The notes under the pieces: generated by a model
Databases searched by the model: none
What the model was told of the DNA's origin: nothing
The model's input: only the letters and a program-made list of their open reading frames with translations
Shown here: one piece after another, positions 46,953 to 56,417 of the stretch
Numbering within the stretch: the first letter of the stretch is position 1
How the letters are laid out: each line of letters opens with the position of its first letter
Position numbers and translations under genes: made by a program
Source of the DNA: Arenimonas sp. SCN 70-307
GTDB lineage: Bacteria > Pseudomonadota > Gammaproteobacteria > Xanthomonadales > Xanthomonadaceae
Reading direction: 5' to 3'
Assembly: GCF_001724815.1 (NCBI RefSeq)
Contig: NZ_MEDO01000005.1
Location: 29,085 to 93,084 of the forward strand
DNA: 64,000 nt

Positions 46953-47919
46953 CGGCCATGTCTCCCAGCAGGCTCGCCACATCCGGCATGAAGCTCGAGC
47001 GCTTGATCAGCTCCATCGTGATCTTTTCGCCGCCTTCAACGATCGCCCACAGCGCGGCCCGCCGGACGCACTTGAGGACACCATCCGTGATGCCCCCCGA
47101 CTTCTTCACAAGAAGCTGCTGCATGGACTCCTTGCCCAAGTCACTGGCTTCCTTCAGCGGCAGGAACTGCTCGAACGTCCTGAGGAAGTCCGCAAGGTCG
47201 TCTCCGACCTCCCACATAGGCAAAGAGAGCACCTCGAACCGTGCTGCCAAATGGGGGTCCGACTTGAACGGGGTGGTAGCGGACTCCGTCCCCAACGCAA
47301 CGACGGGCAGGCTGAGCTCGTTCATCAAGTACTTGATGACCTCGAGCACACGGACTTGCTCGCCGACGCGGGCGCCGCCGAGGTCCTGCATTTCGTCCAG
47401 GATGAGCACCCCACAGTTCAACCTACGCAGGTGGGCCGCAACGGCAATCTCCTGATCCCCCACCGTCACAGACTTGCTGATCGGCGCTCCGGTGGCTTCG
47501 AGAATCCGGTTCAGGATGGCCTTGGTCTGGCGTGCGCCGGACATGGAAATCTGCACCGCGCACTTTGCAGAGCCCTGTTCGCGGCCTCCGGATTGGTTTC
47601 GCAACGGGAACTTGAGGGCAAGCTCCTTTGCGAGGAGTGTCTTCCCCATCCCCGGATTCGCCGAAACGAAGATTCCCCGGGCCCGGCTGCGGCGCGGCTC
47701 CCGAACCATCCACTCCGCTTCATTGAGCAGGCCAAGGAAGTTGGGGTGGTACACGGTGATGTCCGAGAGGATCCGCTTCGCGCGATCCTCGTTCAAGCCA
47801 TCCGCAAGGGCCTGAATCGAGGGATCCAGGTGCGGATAAGAACGGCCCTGCATCGAATCCTTGTTGGATTCCTCGTGGATGGACGTGGCCGTTTCGTTGA
47901 AGCAAGCATCAGTGGTCAT
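46942..47919 (-). CDS. tniB: TniB/TnsC-type AAA+ transposition ATPase
   Basis: A 325-residue AAA+ protein. Walker A is SANPGMGKTLLAKE (GxxxxGKT), Walker B is CGVLILDEMQDLG, sensor 1 is PVVALGTES, and the C-terminal lid is helical. The N-terminal HPNFLGLLNEAEWMVREP matches TniB proteins. It should bridge TniQ-bound target DNA and the transposase in an ATP-dependent way. It lies 11 bases after tniA. Confidence 0.92.
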   Translation of the reverse strand: MTTDACFNETATSIHEESNKDSMQGRSYPHLDPSIQALADGLNEDRAKRILSDITVYHPNFLGLLNEAEWMVREPRRSRARGIFVSANPGMGKTLLAKELALKFPLRNQSGGREQGSAKCAVQISMSGARQTKAILNRILEATGAPISKSVTVGDQEIAVAAHLRRLNCGVLILDEMQDLGGARVGEQVRVLEVIKYLMNELSLPVVALGTESATTPFKSDPHLAARFEVLSLPMWEVGDDLADFLRTFEQFLPLKEASDLGKESMQQLLVKKSGGITDGVLKCVRRAALWAIVEGGEKITMELIKRSSFMPDVASLLGDMADAA

Positions 47920-47930
47920 TGTGATATTCC

Positions 47931-49697
47931 TTAGTTGAGGCGGACGGCGAGGGTCTTCGCGATGCGCGGCGAGGGGCTATGGGCGGCGGGAACGAGCTCC
48001 TGCTGCTTGGGCTGATCGGGCGGGTTAGCGCGCGCCGCTGCAGTCCTCTCCTGGGACTCCTTCAGGAGAGCCAGGGTCCGGGTGTGCGACTCATCCCGCC
48101 TCTGGAGGACACGGGGATCACGAGCAGGCGCGCGCTCCAGCGATCCGCGCCTCCGGACGTCATCGAAGGTCAGCCCCTTCCGCGAGGTGCGGGAGCTGCA
48201 TTCGGCGACAGCCAACTCGTTCGACGGCAGGCGGACGTAAACGACCGAAGCATCCAGGGGGTGGTAGTGCACCACCACGTCACGGTCGTCGCCGATCCAC
48301 GGAGTGAACCGCTCGCTCCAGTAGTGGCCGCCTTTGAACTCGACGCCAACCCTGCGAAGCTTCCGCTCCACTGCGGGCAGGAAGGCGCCAAGGACTTCGA
48401 GCTGCGTGCCCTTGAAAGCCGGGCCCTTCTCGCCGAAGTACTCATTCCAGGCAGCCAACGGCATCTTGTTGATGCCCTTGTGGTGGCCAAGGTGGTACTT
48501 GGTCACGATCTGCTCCGTCAGCCAAGTGGTGAACTCCCGAAGCGTCATGCATGCCGATGCCTGCGCGTCGTACTCCCCCTTCTTGACGGTGTTGCTCTGG
48601 GTCGTCCCCGGGATGAGGTGGACACGTCCCATCATCGTGCCGATCAATCGCTCGATGGTGGCGCCCATCTCAGGCGACCCAACGGGACGATACTGAAGCT
48701 TGGTCATGTACTGCTCACAGCCACGCCGAAGCGCTACGGCTCGAAACTCCATGGCGTTGTCCACCCAGATTTCCTTCATGAGCCCCTGACAGGGCCATTC
48801 GCCAGCCACGCCGTTGTTGGCAAGCCAAGCGTCCTTGGGAAGGATCGCGTTGGCCAGGCACATCGCCACGCTGGCAGACGAAGGCCGCTCGTAGGAGAGA
48901 TGCAGGCCGACTACCATTCGGGTGAAGACGTCGATGGCCAGGGTCAGCCAGGGGCGACCCAAGACCTCACGCGCCGGCGTATCGGCAACCAGGATCACAT
49001 CGCAAAGCGTGTGGTCGATCTCCACGCGGTGAAGCGGGTAGTCGGCCGGGGCATAGCCTGGTGCAGCGACGTGCATCTCCTTGGCGCGCTTCGCTCCTTC
49101 TCGCCTGCTCGTCCTGAGCTGAGCTGTGATGCTGTTGATTCGCTTCCGAACGGTGTTCTTGCAAGGAGGCTTGAGCCCGGCGCCTCGACAGGCGGTTGAG
49201 ATGCACTCATAGAGGTGCTCGAAGCTCGGCTTCTCTCGTCTCAGGTACTCGGAATCGATCTCGTTGGAGATGATGGCCTCCCGCTCCCTCTCAACTCGCC
49301 GCAACCCGACCTTGGGACCCGGCTTCTCGGGAAGCAGCGCCAGCGGGCTGCTGTTCTCGCGGAACTTGGCGATGTACCTGTGCGCCTGGCGCTGGGACAC
49401 CTGGAAAGTCTCCGCAATAACCGACGCCAGGTCGGCCATGGCAGTGTCCTGGCTGAGGCCAAGCGCAATCGCCTCCGCCAATTGATTGGCGCGACCCCAA
49501 GACTGGATGTCATACGACATCGTCGGATGCAGCAGCTCCTCCGCGGTAGGAACCGGCGCCAGGTCCGTAACCTCTGCCGGATAGATGTGCATCGATCCGT
49601 TCGGCCTGAGGAAAGCCGTGGAGTCGGTAACGGTGACGAGGGTGACGCGGCCACCTTTGTGGAGGTACTCCTCCCCAATCTTGAGCTCAATGCCCAT
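47931..49697 (-). CDS. tniA: TniA/TnsB-type DDE transposase
   Basis: A 588-residue DDE/rve-fold transposase. The N-terminal HTH region (about 70-200) has SQRQAHRYIAKF. The catalytic core has the first Asp in HRVEIDHTLCDVI, the second in KEIWVDNAMEF, and the Glu in GSPEMGATIERLIG. The Mu-type C-terminal beta-barrel follows (RFTPWIGDDRDVVVHYHPLD). It cuts 3' ends and joins them to the target. The ATG at 49697 overlaps the tnsA-like gene by 11 bases; a start at 49727 is less likely. Confidence 0.93.
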   Translation of the reverse strand: MGIELKIGEEYLHKGGRVTLVTVTDSTAFLRPNGSMHIYPAEVTDLAPVPTAEELLHPTMSYDIQSWGRANQLAEAIALGLSQDTAMADLASVIAETFQVSQRQAHRYIAKFRENSSPLALLPEKPGPKVGLRRVEREREAIISNEIDSEYLRREKPSFEHLYECISTACRGAGLKPPCKNTVRKRINSITAQLRTSRREGAKRAKEMHVAAPGYAPADYPLHRVEIDHTLCDVILVADTPAREVLGRPWLTLAIDVFTRMVVGLHLSYERPSSASVAMCLANAILPKDAWLANNGVAGEWPCQGLMKEIWVDNAMEFRAVALRRGCEQYMTKLQYRPVGSPEMGATIERLIGTMMGRVHLIPGTTQSNTVKKGEYDAQASACMTLREFTTWLTEQIVTKYHLGHHKGINKMPLAAWNEYFGEKGPAFKGTQLEVLGAFLPAVERKLRRVGVEFKGGHYWSERFTPWIGDDRDVVVHYHPLDASVVYVRLPSNELAVAECSSRTSRKGLTFDDVRRRGSLERAPARDPRVLQRRDESHTRTLALLKESQERTAAARANPPDQPKQQELVPAAHSPSPRIAKTLAVRLN

Positions 49698-50205
49698 GGC
49701 GGATCCTCCCCCACGCTTCCAGTTCACGGCGCGTCACGAGGACTCGCGGCCCCATCGCCAAGGCCAGGATCGCGGCCTCCGATCGCATCAGCGTGGACCC
49801 GAGGGACTCGAGCTTCTCGTGGGGCTTGCACTCGATGAAGCAGCGCTTGGCAAATCCGCGGTCGGCCCAGATCGCGGGAACCTCATGCCACTCCACCATG
49901 AAGTCGGGCGTGTAGCGGTAGGCGCGCTTCTGGTAGAGGTAAGAGATCGTCACCGGCTGGGAGACGATTCGCTTCACCTGGGACACGGAGGCGAGAAGCG
50001 TGATCGTGTCGCGCTCGATCAGGGATTCGAAGGCGATGGCTCCGTGACCTTCACGAACAGGGTGGTAGCCGCGGATGTTGCATCCCTTGGAAACGGGGAT
50101 GGTGCGCTCCGCCCAGCGAGCCGAAAGGACGACGGCAGGGTCGGAGGGTGCGATGACTCGAGCGGCCGGCGGGTTGTCCGGCGGCGCATTTCGATGAACA
50201 AACAT
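49687..50205 (-). CDS. tnsA: TnsA-like endonuclease
   Basis: A 172-residue protein with the TnsA N-terminal nuclease layout. FESLIERDTITLL supplies the Glu, YRYTPDFMVEW the Asp, and CFIECKPHEKL the E-x-K, the three parts of a restriction-type active site. TnsA cuts the 5' ends so that the element moves by cut-and-paste. It is first in the operon; ATG 50205 has AGGAG 10-14 bases upstream. It is shorter than E. coli TnsA (273 aa), lacking most of the C-terminal domain that contacts TnsC. Confidence 0.85.
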   Translation of the reverse strand: MFVHRNAPPDNPPAARVIAPSDPAVVLSARWAERTIPVSKGCNIRGYHPVREGHGAIAFESLIERDTITLLASVSQVKRIVSQPVTISYLYQKRAYRYTPDFMVEWHEVPAIWADRGFAKRCFIECKPHEKLESLGSTLMRSEAAILALAMGPRVLVTRRELEAWGRIRHGH

Positions 50206-50348
50206 GGGTTGAAGCTCCTGTGTCTTGTAGGAAATGGTTTTCCAGACACGCAGGTCCCCTGCGGGCGCCGATCTGAGTTGACGGCGTCCGGTCGGGATGC
50301 GAAGCTTCGGGCGTCAGGGACCTAATCTGACAGCTCAAAGATTCGCGA

Positions 50349-50377
50349 AGCCCGGCCATTGCAGTGGTCGGGCTTTT
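50349..50377 (+). terminator. Terminator-like hairpin in the tnsA upstream region
   Basis: AGCCCGGCCA pairs with TGGTCGGGCT (one G-U) around a TTGCAG loop and is followed by TTT. No plus-strand gene precedes it now, so it may be the relic 3' end of a disrupted gene or may shield the transposon end from outside transcription. Confidence 0.4.
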
Positions 50378-50592
50378 GCGTTTCTGGGGCTCAGTTTTTT
50401 TGCTGCATCTGCTCTCCTCTTTCGTCGTGCCATGGGCCTGGGCGAACGGCAAAGCCGCGCGTCCGGCACCGGCCTTGCGCCAGTCCCGGTGGGTGCGCGG
50501 GCTCCAAACGCTCGGTTGGAACCACCGTAACCCTGGTTTTTCAGGAGCCCGAATCCTGGCCCTGTTCCTGAAATGATTCAGGGGGTTGAAGC

Positions 50593-50631
50593 GGAAACCA
50601 AGGGGTAACCAGATCGGGTAGATTGGTTTCC
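50593..50631. promoter_or_regulatory. 9-bp inverted repeat before the 332-aa gene, operator candidate
   Basis: GGAAACCAA (50593-50601) is inverted as TTGGTTTCC (50623-50631) with a 21-base spacer, ending 3 bases before the ATG at 50635. A dimeric regulator bound here would block both promoter and start. Position and symmetry are the only evidence. Confidence 0.4.
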
Positions 50632-50634
50632 ACC

Positions 50635-51633
50635 ATGAACCCTCTGGAAAAGTCGTCCCAAACTCTCCGCGCCCAGACGTGGTACGCCGTGCTTATTGAG
50701 GAAATGGGCCTCAATGAGGACGACCTGGCGGCCAACAGCAGCGAGGTCTCCTTCGCGGGCCTGCATAGGCGATTCGTGCTCCCTCAGATCCCGGACTGGG
50801 CCCGAGAAGCGCTGTCCAGCCGGGGAGCGCGCCTGAGAACGCTCCAGAACGTCCGGGACAAGGGATTCAACCCAACGGCCGCCGCGGTGCGGGTCGAGAC
50901 CAGGCTGGCGCCAAGGGACTGGCCGGGACGGGCCAGGGCTGAGAGGGAGGGGCACTCCTACGTCCAGCTTCCTGTCGACCTTATCGAAGCGACCCGGGCC
51001 GCCTGCCCGAAGGCCACGGCCTGGTACCACAGGCCGGTTTGGGGGCTCTGGCACACGGCTGACTACCAGGCCCTCGAGCTTCACCGGCAAATGAGCGGGA
51101 TCCTCGAGGGATTGGGGTTCATGCGGTCGATCGACGTCCACGTCGACTACCGCCCGACTCGCGCGTGGCCCATACCGCATGGGCTATCGCCCGATACCAC
51201 CCGGAACCCCAGCGCCCGCCCGGTCGACCCCTTGAAGCGTCTGGGGCCAGAACATCTCGACCTGCTGGCCGGCTACGTGGCCGAAGCGACCTTGTTCGGA
51301 GACATCGTGCAGCTGAAGCGATGCGCCGTACGGCTGCTCTCATTCCTTGAGACGGCCGAGCGCAAAGCTTTCCCGGGCCTGCCGGCCAAGGCGCTTCGGC
51401 CCCACATAAAGTTGTGGCTCTCGGCTTGCGCCGGGTTCATCGACGCCAAGTTTGGCCCGCTCGCGCTTGAACGGTGGTCAAGGCCGATACTCATCAAGGA
51501 CTACGAAGCTCTCGACGCGAAAGGCCGAATTCGTCGGGATAGCGCGTCATCCCAAGACGGGGCACAGTTGGACGGGAGCAGTCGGGAGCCGCGAGTGGCC
51601 CCGACCAGCAGCACTGAAGGGGAAGAGTTTTGA
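50635..51633 (+). CDS. Unknown 332-aa protein at the head of the defence-type locus
   Basis: I do not recognise this protein. The N-terminus ([25 protein letters not shown]) is helical. A middle part has [32 protein letters not shown], and the C-terminal half (about 200-290) looks all-helical ([42 protein letters not shown]), followed by a disordered tail. No membrane helix or catalytic motif is evident. Start is the ATG at 50635 rather than a TTG 12 bases before. The TGA overlaps the TTG start of the helicase, so the two proteins are made together. Confidence 0.65.
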   Translation: MNPLEKSSQTLRAQTWYAVLIEEMGLNEDDLAANSSEVSFAGLHRRFVLPQIPDWAREALSSRGARLRTLQNVRDKGFNPTAAAVRVETRLAPRDWPGRARAEREGHSYVQLPVDLIEATRAACPKATAWYHRPVWGLWHTADYQALELHRQMSGILEGLGFMRSIDVHVDYRPTRAWPIPHGLSPDTTRNPSARPVDPLKRLGPEHLDLLAGYVAEATLFGDIVQLKRCAVRLLSFLETAERKAFPGLPAKALRPHIKLWLSACAGFIDAKFGPLALERWSRPILIKDYEALDAKGRIRRDSASSQDGAQLDGSSREPRVAPTSSTEGEEF

Positions 51634-54600
51634 AGCTAGAGGACGTGAAGGCCGGGGCCCAGATTTCCGGTATCGACCCCTCCGGGCCCGTTACTGTCGT
51701 TTCGGCGGATCACGTTGGACCCGATGCACTGACCATCTATTTCCGGCGGTCTGACGGCCGGTTCGGCGAGCAGATGCTGTTCCGGTCCCACGAGGCCTCG
51801 CTGAGCGCCGCCACCGTAGGTCGTCCCTGGGCGTTCGATGCGCCGGCGGAGGAATTCAAGCTCGCTACCGAGGCCTACCGCATCAAGCTGGCCCATCTGT
51901 TCGACCCGATGATGGCGGTCCATACCTCGGACGTGGAGCCGCTCCCCCACCAGATTTCGGCCGTCTACGAGGCCATGCTGCCCCGCCAGCCCTTGCGCTT
52001 CGTGCTGGCGGACGACCCGGGCGCCGGCAAGACCATCATGGCGGGCCTGCTGATCCGCGAGCTGATCATGCGCTCGGATGCCCACCGGATCCTGATCGTC
52101 TCCCCGGGCTCCCTGTCCGGCCAGTGGCAGGACGAGCTTTGGGAGAAGTTCGGACTCAAGTTCGACATCTTCAGCAAGGAAAAGCAGGAGTCGTCGGCCA
52201 GCGGCAACTACTTCGACGAGAACGACCGGGTGATCGCACGACTGGACCAGCTGTCCCGCAGCGAGGACCTTCAGGAGAAGCTCAAGAGCACCCACTGGGA
52301 CCTGATCGTCGTCGACGAGGCCCACAAGCTCTCGGCCAATTACTTCGGCAACCAGGTCAACGAAACGCTCCGCTTCAAGCTGGGCAAGCTGCTGGGCTCG
52401 ATTACTCGGCACTTCCTGCTGATGACCGCCACGCCGCACAACGGCAAGGAAGAAGACTTCCAGCTCTTCCTGTCGCTGATCGACAGCGATCGGTTCTACG
52501 GAAAATTCCGGGAAGGCGCCCACAAGGTCGACGTCACCGACCTGATGCGCCGCATGGTCAAGGAAGAGCTGCTGAAGTTCGACGGCACTCGCCTGTTTCC
52601 CGAGCGCCGGGCCTACACAGCCAACTACGAGCTGTCAGACCTTGAGGCGTCCCTGTACGCCCACGTGACCGACTACGTCCGCAACGAGATGAACCGTGCG
52701 GACAAGCTGGACGACCAAAAGAAGAAGGGCAACGTCGGGTTCGCCCTGACCCAGCTTCAGCGGCGCCTGGCATCCAGCCCCGAGGCCATCTTCCAGTCGC
52801 TCAAGCGCAGAAAGAAGCGCCTCGAGGACCGTCTGGAGGAGATGAAGATCATTGCCCGGGGCAATCGTGTCGGCCAGACGCTGACCACCTATCGCCCCGT
52901 CGTTATGGATGTTCCCGACAACATCGATGAGTCGGAGGATGCGCTGAGCCCGGAGGACTATGAGAACTTCTCCGAGCAGGTCGTGGACCAGGCGACCGCC
53001 GCCGAGACGATCCAGGAGCTCGAGGCCGAGATCTTCGCCCTGAAGTCCCTCGAACAGGAGGCGGCGGGCGTTGTTGCTTCCAAGAAAGACCAGAAGTGGA
53101 AGCAGCTGTCCCAGATTCTCCAGGATCAGCCCGAGATGCGGGATGCCCAGGGGAATCGCCGGAAGATCATCATCTTCACCGAGTACCGCGACACGCTGAA
53201 CTACTTGCAGGCCAAGATCGGCGACATGTTGGGGAACCCGGCTGCGGTGGTCACCATCCACGGCGGCACCAACCGCGACGAGCGGCGCAAGACCCAGGAG
53301 GAGTTCCGCCAGAACAAGGAGGTTCTCGTCCTGGTGGCCACCGATGCCGCGGGCGAAGGCGTGAACCTGCAAAACGCCAACCTCATGGTCAATTACGACC
53401 TTCCCTGGAACCCCAACCGCATCGAGCAGCGTTTCGGCCGAATCCATCGAATCGGCCAGCGCGAGGTCTGCCACCTGTGGAACCTGGTGGCCAGCGAGAC
53501 CCGCGAGGGCGATGTGTTCCGCCGTCTTTTCGAGAAGATCGAGATCGAGAAGCAGGCGTTGGGCGGGCGGGTGTTCGATGTCCTGGGCGAGGCCTTCGAC
53601 AACCAATCCCTGAAAGACCTGCTCGTCGAAGCTATCCGCTATGGCGAGAGCCCCGAGGTCAAGGCCAGGCTCAACGAGGTCATCGACAACACTTTCGACA
53701 CCGAGAAGCTGAAGGAGATCTTCAAGCGTAACGCGCTGGTCGACAACCACATGTCGCTGGAGAATCTCTACGCGATCAAGGAAGAAATGGACAAGGCCGA
53801 GGCCAGGAAGCTCCAGCCTCACTTCATCCGGTCCTTCTTCCTGGAGGCGCTGGAACGCCTCGGCGGCGAAGCCAGGCAGCGGGAAACGGGACGTTTCGAG
53901 ATCCCCCATGTACCCAGCATCATCCGGGAGCGCGACCGGACCATCGGCGAGACCCGGACCCCCGTCCTGCGTGCGTATCACCGCATCTGCTTCGAGAAGA
54001 AGGACGTGCGCGTGGATGGCAAGCCGCTGGCCGACCTGATCCATCCGGCTCATCCGCTCATGGGCTCCGTACTGGACCTGATGCTGGAGAACCAGCGCTC
54101 CCGGCTCAAGCAGGGCGCCGTACTGCTCGACCCTTCGGATGACGGCACCGAGCCCCGGCTGCTGCTGCTCATCGACCACAGTGTGAAGGAAGGGGCGGCC
54201 GACGACGCCAAGATTGTCTCTCGGCGCCTGCAGTTCGTCTCGGTGTCGCCCAGTGGCGAAACACACTTCGCAGGCTGGGCCCCGCACCTTGATCTGGTGC
54301 CCCTGGGCAAGGACCAGGTGGCAGCCGTGTCGTCCCTGCTGGACCAGCCCTGGCTCAAGTCAGGCATCGAGGCCAAGGCCCTGGCCTACGCCTCCAGCGC
54401 GATCGTTCCCGAGCACTTCGAAGAGGTGCGCACGCGCCGGCTGGCCCAGACGGACAAGATCCACGAGGCGGTGCGCAAGCGGCTGGTGAAGGAGATCAAT
54501 TACCTGAACCACCGCGTCATCGAACTCGAGGCCGAGGTCAAAGCAGGCAGACAGCCACGGATGCAGCCGGACCAGCTCCGGCGGAGGTCGGAGGAGCTGA

Positions 54601-55148
54601 CGGCGCGTCTGCAGGAGCGCGAGCGAGAGCTGGAGGCCATGCGCCACCTGGTCCCGGCCACCCCGGTCATCGTGGGCGGCGCGCTGGTGGTCCCAGCCGG
54701 CCTGTTCGCCAAGCAAGGTGGCGATCCGGGCCTGTTTGCCGCGGATGCCGAGGCCCGGGCCCGTATCGAGCGCATTGCCATGGAGGCCGTCATCGCCGCC
54801 GAGGCAGCCCTGGGCCATGTCACTAAGGACGTGTCCGCGGAAAAGTGCGGCTGGGACATCACCTCCCATGCCCCGACGGCGGGGGGCGTGCTCCAGGACG
54901 CCCGCCTGATCGAGGTGAAGGGCCGGGCCAAGGGCGCCACCACCCTGACGGTGACCCGGAACGAGATCATCACCGCCCTCAACAAGCCCGACCAGTTCCT
55001 GCTGGCCATCGTCCTGGTGGACGAGGCCGGCCAGGCGGAGGGCCCGTACTACCTCTCCCGTCCGTTTGACACCGAACCGGGGTGGGCCGTGGCCAGCGTC
55101 AATCTGGACCTGGGCGCCCTTCTGGCGAAGGCCAGGGCCGAAGTCTAG
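51630..55148 (+). CDS. SNF2-type DEAD/DEAH helicase with C-terminal DUF3883 domain (DrmD/Hma-like)
   Basis: An 1172-residue superfamily 2 ATPase. Walker A is [17 protein letters not shown] (about residue 128), the DEAH box is [13 protein letters not shown] (about 227), motif III is [10 protein letters not shown], and the C-terminal motifs are [13 protein letters not shown] and [11 protein letters not shown] (about 600). A coiled stretch near 1000-1040 precedes a DUF3883 domain with [21 protein letters not shown], an D..ExK arrangement like nuclease folds. The start is a TTG at 51630, overlapping the previous stop, after GGGGAAG. Similar helicases head DISARM and other anti-phage loci; DNA translocation is expected, the nuclease is a guess. 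Confidence 0.88.
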   Translation: MKLEDVKAGAQISGIDPSGPVTVVSADHVGPDALTIYFRRSDGRFGEQMLFRSHEASLSAATVGRPWAFDAPAEEFKLATEAYRIKLAHLFDPMMAVHTSDVEPLPHQISAVYEAMLPRQPLRFVLADDPGAGKTIMAGLLIRELIMRSDAHRILIVSPGSLSGQWQDELWEKFGLKFDIFSKEKQESSASGNYFDENDRVIARLDQLSRSEDLQEKLKSTHWDLIVVDEAHKLSANYFGNQVNETLRFKLGKLLGSITRHFLLMTATPHNGKEEDFQLFLSLIDSDRFYGKFREGAHKVDVTDLMRRMVKEELLKFDGTRLFPERRAYTANYELSDLEASLYAHVTDYVRNEMNRADKLDDQKKKGNVGFALTQLQRRLASSPEAIFQSLKRRKKRLEDRLEEMKIIARGNRVGQTLTTYRPVVMDVPDNIDESEDALSPEDYENFSEQVVDQATAAETIQELEAEIFALKSLEQEAAGVVASKKDQKWKQLSQILQDQPEMRDAQGNRRKIIIFTEYRDTLNYLQAKIGDMLGNPAAVVTIHGGTNRDERRKTQEEFRQNKEVLVLVATDAAGEGVNLQNANLMVNYDLPWNPNRIEQRFGRIHRIGQREVCHLWNLVASETREGDVFRRLFEKIEIEKQALGGRVFDVLGEAFDNQSLKDLLVEAIRYGESPEVKARLNEVIDNTFDTEKLKEIFKRNALVDNHMSLENLYAIKEEMDKAEARKLQPHFIRSFFLEALERLGGEARQRETGRFEIPHVPSIIRERDRTIGETRTPVLRAYHRICFEKKDVRVDGKPLADLIHPAHPLMGSVLDLMLENQRSRLKQGAVLLDPSDDGTEPRLLLLIDHSVKEGAADDAKIVSRRLQFVSVSPSGETHFAGWAPHLDLVPLGKDQVAAVSSLLDQPWLKSGIEAKALAYASSAIVPEHFEEVRTRRLAQTDKIHEAVRKRLVKEINYLNHRVIELEAEVKAGRQPRMQPDQLRRRSEELTARLQERERELEAMRHLVPATPVIVGGALVVPAGLFAKQGGDPGLFAADAEARARIERIAMEAVIAAEAALGHVTKDVSAEKCGWDITSHAPTAGGVLQDARLIEVKGRAKGATTLTVTRNEIITALNKPDQFLLAIVLVDEAGQAEGPYYLSRPFDTEPGWAVASVNLDLGALLAKARAEV

Positions 55149-55218
55149 GACATTTTGTGGGACAAAGCGCCTCTCAAGAAGGCGCTAAAGCATTGTTTAT
55201 AAAGCGAACATTGTGCGT

Positions 55219-55247
55219 TTGAAAGTGGACATATAGAGGCCCATAAT
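55219..55247 (+). promoter_or_regulatory. Strong sigma70-like promoter giving a leaderless fic transcript
   Basis: TTGAAA (55219-55224), a 17-base spacer and CATAAT (55242-55247) are followed after 6 bases by the fic ATG. It is the best promoter match in the window, and it separates fic and the downstream methylase/ATPase genes from the helicase unit. Confidence 0.7.
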
Positions 55248-55253
55248 CCCCGA

Positions 55254-56417
55254 ATGACCACCCCCGTCCTCCGCATCGAAACCGAGCGATTCGGCCCCTT
55301 CACCTTCCAGGTCGGGGTCGACCAAGAGGCGGTGGCCGTCCCTCTGGTCCGGGCGGAGGACGCCTGGCACCGGTTCAGCACCTCGCCCCTGGCCTCCGTG
55401 GCCAACCGGCTGCAGCGCGAGGTGCTGGTCCAGTCCGTCTTCGGCACCAACACCATCGAGGGCGCCAACCTCACCGAGGAAGAGACCGGCAGGGCCCTGG
55501 ACCTGGACCCCGCCACGGTCCAGGCCGAGCAGGAGATCCGGGTCCGGAACATCAAGGCGGCCTACGAGCTGGCGGTGCGCTCCTCGGAGGATCCCGCCTG
55601 GCGCCTCTCCGTGGACTACGTCAAAGCCGTCCACGCCGAGATCTGCCGCGACCTGGCCCACGCGGACAACCGGCCAGGCCTGTTCCGCGACAACCCCAAG
55701 GAGCGGCCCACGGTGGTCGGCGATGCCGACCATGGCGGGACCTACAAGCCGCCCCAGTTTGGGCGGGACATCCATCGGCTGATGGAGGGTCTGGTCGAGT
55801 GGCACCAGCAGTTGGTCGACGCCAAGGTGTCGCCGCTGATTCGCGCCCCCCTGGTCCACCTCTACTACGAGCTCATCCACCCCTTCTGGGATGGCAATGG
55901 TCGCGTGGGCCGCGTCCTCGAGGCCACGCTGCTGCGGCACGCCGGCTACAAGTACGCCCCGTTTGCCCTGGCCAAGTACTACCAGGAGCAGATCCACCAG
56001 TACTTCGCCCTGTTCAACCAATGCCGCAAGGGCGCCGAAAAGCACGCCGGCAACCCGAATACCCCCTTCGTCCATTTCCATCTCGAAGGGCTGAGGGTCG
56101 TCATCGACCGGCTGCACGACCGCGTCAACGAGATGGTGAACATGCTGCTGTTCGAGGCGGTGGTGCGCCAGCATGTGGACGCCAAGGAGATCAACCAGCG
56201 CCAGTACGCCATCGTGAAGCACGTGATGGAGTACGGCCGTCCGATGCCGTTGACGGTGTTGCGTGCAGACCCTCGATACCAGGCGTTCTATCTCAAGAAG
56301 ACGGACAAGACTCGCCAGCGCGATCTTAGGGGGTTGTACGAACTCAACCTGATGCATCTCGATGCCAAGAACCAGCTATGGCCTGGCTTCGCCACGGCAC
56401 AGGTGGTGGCCAAGTGA
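55254..56417 (+). CDS. Fic-family protein adenylyltransferase
   Basis: A 387-residue Fic protein that should transfer AMP (or another phosphate moiety) to a hydroxyl group on a target protein. The active site HPFWDGNGRVGR (about residues 209-220) is complete. The N-terminal inhibitory motif TNTIEG (about 64-70, [S/T]xxxE[G/N]) is present, so activity is probably held back until triggered. A C-terminal winged-helix-like part follows. It lies between the helicase and the methylase of the defence-type locus and is coupled (GTGA) to the next gene. Confidence 0.9.
   Translation: MTTPVLRIETERFGPFTFQVGVDQEAVAVPLVRAEDAWHRFSTSPLASVANRLQREVLVQSVFGTNTIEGANLTEEETGRALDLDPATVQAEQEIRVRNIKAAYELAVRSSEDPAWRLSVDYVKAVHAEICRDLAHADNRPGLFRDNPKERPTVVGDADHGGTYKPPQFGRDIHRLMEGLVEWHQQLVDAKVSPLIRAPLVHLYYELIHPFWDGNGRVGRVLEATLLRHAGYKYAPFALAKYYQEQIHQYFALFNQCRKGAEKHAGNPNTPFVHFHLEGLRVVIDRLHDRVNEMVNMLLFEAVVRQHVDAKEINQRQYAIVKHVMEYGRPMPLTVLRADPRYQAFYLKKTDKTRQRDLRGLYELNLMHLDAKNQLWPGFATAQVVAK

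Larger units (their letters stand above)
40506..50400 (-). mobile_element. Tn7-like transposon with TnsA/TnsB/TnsC/TniQ genes and cargo (ends approximate)
   Basis: Ten co-directional genes make one block: tnsA-like nuclease, TniA/TnsB, TniB/TnsC, TniQ, then cargo reaching to about 40.7 kb. In Tn7-like elements tnsA lies next to one end and cargo fills the other side. The left end is proposed at TGTCGGGG (40506), followed by two 40-bp-spaced related motifs that look like transposase sites. The right end should lie in the 429-bp gap after tnsA (50206-50634), but I could not find a convincing matching inverted end or target duplication, so that border is approximate. No CRISPR repeats or cas genes are present. 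Confidence 0.6.
50206..50634. other. 429-bp intergenic region between divergent tnsA and the defence locus
   Basis: No gene is supported here. It should hold the right end of the Tn7-like element and the promoters for both directions. Visible structures are the palindromes GACGGCGTC (50280s) and CGAAGCTTCG (50299-50308 area), a terminator-like hairpin at 50349-50377, CCTGAA-ATGA-TTCAGG near 50567-50582, and a 9-bp inverted repeat at 50593-50631. I found no clear copy of the left-end TCACTAG..TGTCA motif. Confidence 0.6.

Noticed and set aside
50230..50400. tRNA or tmRNA end at the possible right transposon border
   Set aside because: The hairpin at 50349-50377 resembles a terminator; no cloverleaf or TPsiC-like arm can be drawn in the preceding bases.
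40506..50634. CRISPR-associated transposon
   Set aside because: No repeat-spacer array, cas gene or Cas12k/Cascade protein is visible near tniQ, whose length is more like TnsD.
50206..50634. Clear inverted copy of the left-end TCACTAG/TGTCA repeats
   Set aside because: Only weak partial matches (TTGACGGCG, TCTGACAGC) were found by eye, not enough to call the right end.
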